8,120 nt of DNA from Bacillota bacterium. GTDB lineage: Bacteria; Bacillota; Clostridia; Lachnospirales; Lachnospiraceae. Under the pieces are notes generated by a model, which did not search any database, had not been told where the DNA came from, and saw only the letters and a list, made by a program, of their open reading frames with translations. The stretch spans positions 1 to 8,120 of the forward strand of contig JAEWMZ010000309.1 of the NCBI GenBank assembly GCA_023392995.1, in the 5' to 3' direction. The translations under genes and the position numbers were made by a program. Positions 4,910 to 8,120 of this stretch are shown here, one piece after another (within the stretch, counting starts at the first letter, position 1; the number at the start of each line of letters is the position of its first letter).

Positions 4910-6997
4910 TTACTCTTCTGCTTGTTCTTCCTTGGAATTTTCCTCCATTACTTTTTGCTGAACATCGGAAGGAGCTTGTTCATAACGGGCAAATTCATAG
5001 GAATAGTCACCACTACCGCCGGTCATTGACCGAAGATCCGTGGAATAACCATGCAATTCAGACATTGGGATATCCGCTACTATTTCCTGCTTCGCTCCTG
5101 GGAGGGGGTTCATACCCAGTACACGACCCCGGCGTTTGTTTAAATCACCCATAATATCTCCAGTGAATTTATCAGGTACAACCACCTTTAAGGATGCGAT
5201 CGGCTCTAAAAGTACCGGTGATGCATCCATAAAGCCTTGCTTGAAGGCCTGGATCGTAGCCATCTTAAATGCCATTTCAGAAGAATCTACAGGATGATAG
5301 GAGCCATCCACCAAGGTAGCCTTAAGTCCCACTACCGGATATCCTGCTACCGGTCCCTTTATTACAGATTCCGCGATTCCTTTTTCTACTGCCGGGAAAT
5401 AATTTCTCGGAACGGAGCCGCCGAAAATCTTTTCTTCAAATACATAAGCAGTCTCAGTATCGCCAGAGGGTTCAAACTCAATATGGACATCACCATATTG
5501 ACCATGGCCGCCGGATTGCTTCTTATATTTACCCTGTACCCGTACCTTTTTTCGAAGGGTTTCACGGAAGGGTACTCTGGGCTTCATCATCTCAATATCT
5601 ACCTTGTATTTGGTTAAAAGCTTGTTTACCACAACATCCAGCTGCTGGTCTCCGATACCATACAGCAGTGTCTGGCGATTCTCCTTGTCATTCACCAGCT
5701 TCAAGGTAAGATCCTCATCCATCAGCTTTCCAAGCGCCTGGGATACCTTATCATCATCTCCCTTATTCTTTGTCTTAAATCTCTGATAGGTATAAGGAGT
5801 TGCAACCTCAATACGATCATAGAGGATCGGTGCTGCCTTCGTTGCTAAGGTGTCACCGGTGGAAGTATCGGACAATTTACCAAGGGCACCAATATCACCG
5901 GCATGCAATTCTTCGACTTCTATCTGCTCTTTCCCTCGAAGGACATAGAGACGGCTGATCTTCTCTTCTGTTTCCTTATTGGAATTATAGATTTGGGAGT
6001 CAGATTTGATCACACCGGAGCATACCTTAAACAAGGAGAATTTTCCGATAAACGGATCCGCTATCGTCTTAAATACGCGGGCACTGAAGGTTTTCTTATC
6101 ATCATAGCCTGCATGAAAGGCTTCTCCTGTTTTTATATTCTTGCCGGTAATGCTCATCCTGGTAGGATCCGGGAAATACTTCTCGATTGCCTGCAGCAGC
6201 ATGGAAGTACCTTGTGCAAGAATACCAGAACCCATCATAATCGGAACTACCGTACCATCTATCACATTATTTCTAAGTGCCATGGAGATCTCTTCTTGCG
6301 TAAACTCTTCACCAGCAAAATACTTCTCCATTAATTCTTCACTGGTCTCAGCTACTGCATCAAGCAAAATCTCACGGGATTTAGAAAGATTTTCCATGCT
6401 ATAATCCGGAATCTCACATTCCTCATAATTACTTCCGGCAGTAAATTTTCTGCCTTCCATCTTAACAACATTAACAAATCCAACAAACTTTTCATTCTCT
6501 CTAATCGGAATATGAAAGGGTGCGATCTTTTTACCATAAAGATCTGTCAGCTTCTCAACTACTTCACGATAACTTGCATTATCATCATCCATATCTGTTA
6601 CAAAGAAAATTCTGGGCAGGTGGTATTTTTCACAAAATTCCCATGCCTTGATGGTTCCAACCTCAATACCGGCTTTTGCAGATATAACGATAACTGCAGC
6701 ATCTGCTACTGCCAGTGCTTCCTCTGCTTCCCCGATAAAGTCAAAATATCCGGGGGTATCCAAAAAATTGATCTTTGTATCTTCATAAATTATAGGTACT
6801 ACTGTGGTACTGATGGAGAACAATCTCTTCTGCTCTTCTTTGTCGTAATCACTGATTGTATTTCCTTCTTCCACTTTCCCTTGACGCTTGGTAATTCCAG
6901 TTGTGTACGCCATGGCTTCGACTAAAGTAGTCTTGCCACAGCCACCGTGGCCTAACAGAACAACATTGCGAATCTTTTCCGAAGTGTAAACATTCAT
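4910..6997 (-). CDS. fusA2: EF-G-like translational GTPase, EF-G-2 type paralogue
   Basis: A 695-residue protein with all five EF-G domains, acting on the ribosome if it behaves like its relatives. Domain I has the P-loop GHGGCGKT (16-23), switch II DTPGYFDF (80-87), G4-position TDMD (134-137) and G5-like MGSGILAQGT near residue 260. Domain II covers about 295-390. Domain IV begins around VPFRETLRKKV and carries KKQSGGHGQYGDVHI. Domain V includes the FTGDIMGDLNKRRGRVLGM stretch. The switch II histidine of ordinary EF-G (DTPGH) is Tyr84, and NKxD is TDMD. Thermus EF-G-2, as I recall it, also has Tyr at that position and TKLD, so this is a family trait and the protein is a paralogue, not the main EF-G. 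No str-operon genes flank it. The ATG is preceded by GGAGG at 7 bases. The role of EF-G-2 proteins is unsettled. It is not clearly a tetracycline-protection protein, since GHGGCGKT differs from their AHVDAGKTT-type P-loop. Confidence 0.93.
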   Translation of the reverse strand: MNVYTSEKIRNVVLLGHGGCGKTTLVEAMAYTTGITKRQGKVEEGNTISDYDKEEQKRLFSISTTVVPIIYEDTKINFLDTPGYFDFIGEAEEALAVADAAVIVISAKAGIEVGTIKAWEFCEKYHLPRIFFVTDMDDDNASYREVVEKLTDLYGKKIAPFHIPIRENEKFVGFVNVVKMEGRKFTAGSNYEECEIPDYSMENLSKSREILLDAVAETSEELMEKYFAGEEFTQEEISMALRNNVIDGTVVPIMMGSGILAQGTSMLLQAIEKYFPDPTRMSITGKNIKTGEAFHAGYDDKKTFSARVFKTIADPFIGKFSLFKVCSGVIKSDSQIYNSNKETEEKISRLYVLRGKEQIEVEELHAGDIGALGKLSDTSTGDTLATKAAPILYDRIEVATPYTYQRFKTKNKGDDDKVSQALGKLMDEDLTLKLVNDKENRQTLLYGIGDQQLDVVVNKLLTKYKVDIEMMKPRVPFRETLRKKVRVQGKYKKQSGGHGQYGDVHIEFEPSGDTETAYVFEEKIFGGSVPRNYFPAVEKGIAESVIKGPVAGYPVVGLKATLVDGSYHPVDSSEMAFKMATIQAFKQGFMDASPVLLEPIASLKVVVPDKFTGDIMGDLNKRRGRVLGMNPLPGAKQEIVADIPMSELHGYSTDLRSMTGGSGDYSYEFARYEQAPSDVQQKVMEENSKEEQAEE

Positions 6998-7193
6998 ACG
7001 ATTTCCTCCAATACTCCTAAAGTAGTAAGTAGTCGGGGTAATTAACTGAAGTCACTTATTATTGACTTAATAGATATTACGCATGATAAGTTATCAAAAT
7101 TCGTACTTTACTTCTGATAAATGGCGCTGTTACTGCACCGTGCATCTCGATCATCGGATCACGTCCTTATTCCGATCATATACCATAACTACA

Positions 7194-7211
7194 GGGACGG
7201 TTACTTGTTCC
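7194..7211 (+). repeat. REP-like imperfect palindrome
   Basis: GGGAC (7194-7198) and GTTCC (7207-7211) flank GGTTACTT; the arms pair with one G-U. The GGGACGGTT start resembles short palindromic repeats of the GGGGACGGTTCTTTTGTC kind that are scattered in many Firmicute genomes. With only one copy in the window this is a weak call. Confidence 0.25.
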
Positions 7212-7402
7212 AAATAATATCTCTGAATTATAAAAATTATTCGTTACACTATAACTCAGATTGATGTTAGAGACAAGTATATGCTCCTGCAAGCTAAGTA
7301 AAATGTCACTTCCTGTCGAATCAACTAGTAAAAATGGCGGAAAGTGTGAAACGCACTACTATGCGAAAATCCTTTTTAATCACCATAAATACTTCTGTTT
7401 AT

Positions 7403-7431
7403 ATTTTACTAGACAAGCTTGATTTTTACAA
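7403..7431 (-). promoter_or_regulatory. Probable promoter of the EF-G-like gene
   Basis: On the minus strand TTGTAA (7431-7426) and TAAAAT (7408-7403) are separated by exactly 17 bases. The start would be near 7396, almost 400 bases before the coding region. No better pair was found closer to the gene. Confidence 0.55.
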
Positions 7432-7469
7432 TACATTTATGTAATAATTGACAAAAATATTCTTTTTAA

Positions 7470-7492
7470 CTTTAAACCGTTACACTTTAAAG
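7470..7492. promoter_or_regulatory. Inverted and direct repeat upstream of the DAHP synthase promoter
   Basis: CTTTAAA (7470-7476) and TTTAAAG (7486-7492) form an inverted repeat around CCGTTACAC, ending 10 bases before the -35. The same bases also give a direct repeat ACTTTAAA at 7469-7476 and 7484-7491. Its place fits a regulator-binding site for either divergent promoter. The regulator is unknown. Confidence 0.35.
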
Positions 7493-7502
7493 CATCATAG
7501 TG

Positions 7503-7531
7503 TTGACACATAAATAGTTACAGTGTATAAT
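7503..7531 (+). promoter_or_regulatory. Consensus sigma-A promoter of the DAHP synthase gene
   Basis: Perfect TTGACA (7503-7508) and perfect TATAAT (7526-7531) with a 17-base spacer. The start is expected near 7538, leaving a leader of about 175 bases. A promoter this strong normally implies control by repression, attenuation or enzyme feedback. Confidence 0.9.
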
Positions 7532-7562
7532 TGCAAAGCAAGGTAGGCACTTTACCTATTAC

Positions 7563-7620
7563 AAGCTTAATTTCATTAAAAATCAAGTTACTGCACTGTT
7601 TAATGAGATTAAGAACTTTT
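7563..7620 (+). promoter_or_regulatory. Leader hairpin, possible attenuator of DAHP synthase
   Basis: CTTAATTTCATTAAA (7566-7580) pairs with TTTAATGAGATTAAG (7599-7613) over 15 positions with one U-G pair, around an 18-base loop. AAG (7563-7565) can add three pairs with CTT (7616-7618) across a two-base bulge. A U-rich stretch (CTTTTAATTTT) follows. The stem is AT-rich and the tail is broken by AA, so terminator strength is doubtful. It lies between a strong promoter and the gene. Confidence 0.4.
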
Positions 7621-7713
7621 AATTTTAAGAAATATCAAATCACAAGAAACAATAATGTTACCCTTACATAATATCAAATACTTTTAGTTTAAGAAAGAAA
7701 GGACAATAGAGAC

Positions 7714-8120
7714 ATGATTATCGTAATGAAACCTCAGGCAAAAGCAGAATCCATTGAGAGAGTGAAGCAACTAATTGAGTCCAAAGGCCTGGATGCGCAT
7801 ATTTCGGCCGGCAGGGAAGTAACCATCATTGGTGTTGTAGGAGATAAATCAAAGCTTCAGGATCAGAATTTAGAGATCTTTGAAGATGTCGATAAAATCG
7901 TATCTGTAACAGAAACCTATAAATTAGCAAATAAAAAGTTTCATCCGGAACCCTCAAAGGTTCAAGTAGGTAATGTAACCATCGGCGGAGGCTCTTTAGT
8001 CATAATGTCAGGCCCTTGTGCTGTAGAGAGCAAGGAACAATTACTCAGCACCGCTCATGCAATTAAAAAAGCTGGTGCTCAAATTCTTAGAGGCGGTGCC
8101 TACAAGCCAAGAACCTCCCC
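7714..8120 (+). CDS. aroF: 3-deoxy-7-phosphoheptulonate (DAHP) synthase, type I-beta, 5' part
   Basis: This enzyme condenses phosphoenolpyruvate and erythrose 4-phosphate, the first step of the shikimate pathway to Phe, Tyr and Trp. The window holds the first 135 codons of a protein that is usually about 335-350 residues; the reading frame stays open to the right edge. Residues 1 to about 70 (from MIIVMKP to the VDKIVSV strand) match the ferredoxin-like N-terminal domain that confers feedback control by aromatic amino acids in Thermotoga-type enzymes. The linker YKLANKKFHPE (69-79) follows. The barrel then starts with GGGSLVIMSGPCAVES (91-106), where Cys102 is the expected metal ligand, and LRGGAYKPRTSP (125-136), the substrate-binding strand. 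Ser99 stands where many homologues have Ala. AAAGGA lies 10 bases before the ATG. Expression is from the consensus promoter at 7503-7531. Confidence 0.95.
   Translation, partial: MIIVMKPQAKAESIERVKQLIESKGLDAHISAGREVTIIGVVGDKSKLQDQNLEIFEDVDKIVSVTETYKLANKKFHPEPSKVQVGNVTIGGGSLVIMSGPCAVESKEQLLSTAHAIKKAGAQILRGGAYKPRTS

Larger units (their letters stand above)
6998..7713. other. Divergent intergenic region with opposing promoters and long leaders
   Basis: 716 bases without a convincing protein gene. The minus-strand promoter at 7403-7431 gives the EF-G-like gene a leader of about 400 bases; the plus-strand promoter at 7503-7531 gives the DAHP synthase gene one of about 175. Within the long leader are several small palindromes: TGATAA-G-TTATCA (7084-7096), TGCAC-C-GTGCA (7134-7144), ATCGGA with TCCGAT (7153-7158, 7171-7176), and AAGTCA with TGACTT (7049-7054, 7063-7068). 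A 13-base motif CGTTACACTWTAA occurs at 7242-7254 and 7478-7490. No known riboswitch core was recognised on either strand. Confidence 0.6.

Noticed and set aside
6512..6925. 137-codon open frame on the plus strand, and similar ones at 5237-5617 and 5903-6334
   Set aside because: All are antisense to the EF-G-like gene, which is intact and clearly conserved; they are shadows of it.

Overview
The window looks like chromosomal DNA of an AT-rich, low-GC Gram-positive anaerobe, most likely Clostridia and probably Lachnospiraceae-like. The reasons are the strong GGAGG-type ribosome binding sites, the consensus sigma-A promoters, the intergenic base composition and the protein families present. No transposase, phage gene, CRISPR array, tRNA or rRNA was seen. 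The genus is an inference.

Layout, left to right. Positions 1-120 hold a minus-strand promoter and the first part of a leader RNA resembling the lysine riboswitch (L box); the gene it would control lies beyond the left edge. A two-sided terminator (234-266) separates this from four minus-strand genes: a DUF4153 membrane protein (299-2068), a small two-helix membrane protein ending in a zinc ribbon (2396-2842), an NCS2/AzgA-type purine permease (3161-4582), and a paralogous EF-G-like GTPase of the EF-G-2 type (4910-6997). A 716-base divergent intergenic region follows, with promoters facing both ways. The plus-strand gene for type I-beta DAHP synthase starts at 7714 and is cut by the right edge.

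The genes appear to be mostly independent transcription units rather than one operon. Gaps are 264-327 bases. The permease has its own near-consensus promoter directly after the GTPase stop codon and its own terminator. The functions (purine uptake, ribosome-associated GTPase, entry to aromatic amino acid synthesis, unknown envelope proteins) do not form an obvious pathway.

Most of the unexplained signal is in the untranslated regions: a roughly 290-base permease leader with two crossing long-range stems and competing hairpins that matches no riboswitch class I can recall; a TTTGA-N3-TCAAA palindrome before the DUF4153 gene that resembles MarR-family (FabT-like) operators; a hairpin in the DAHP synthase leader; and a leader of about 400 bases before the EF-G-like gene. 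I found no clearly new protein system. The permease leader is the best candidate for something undescribed.
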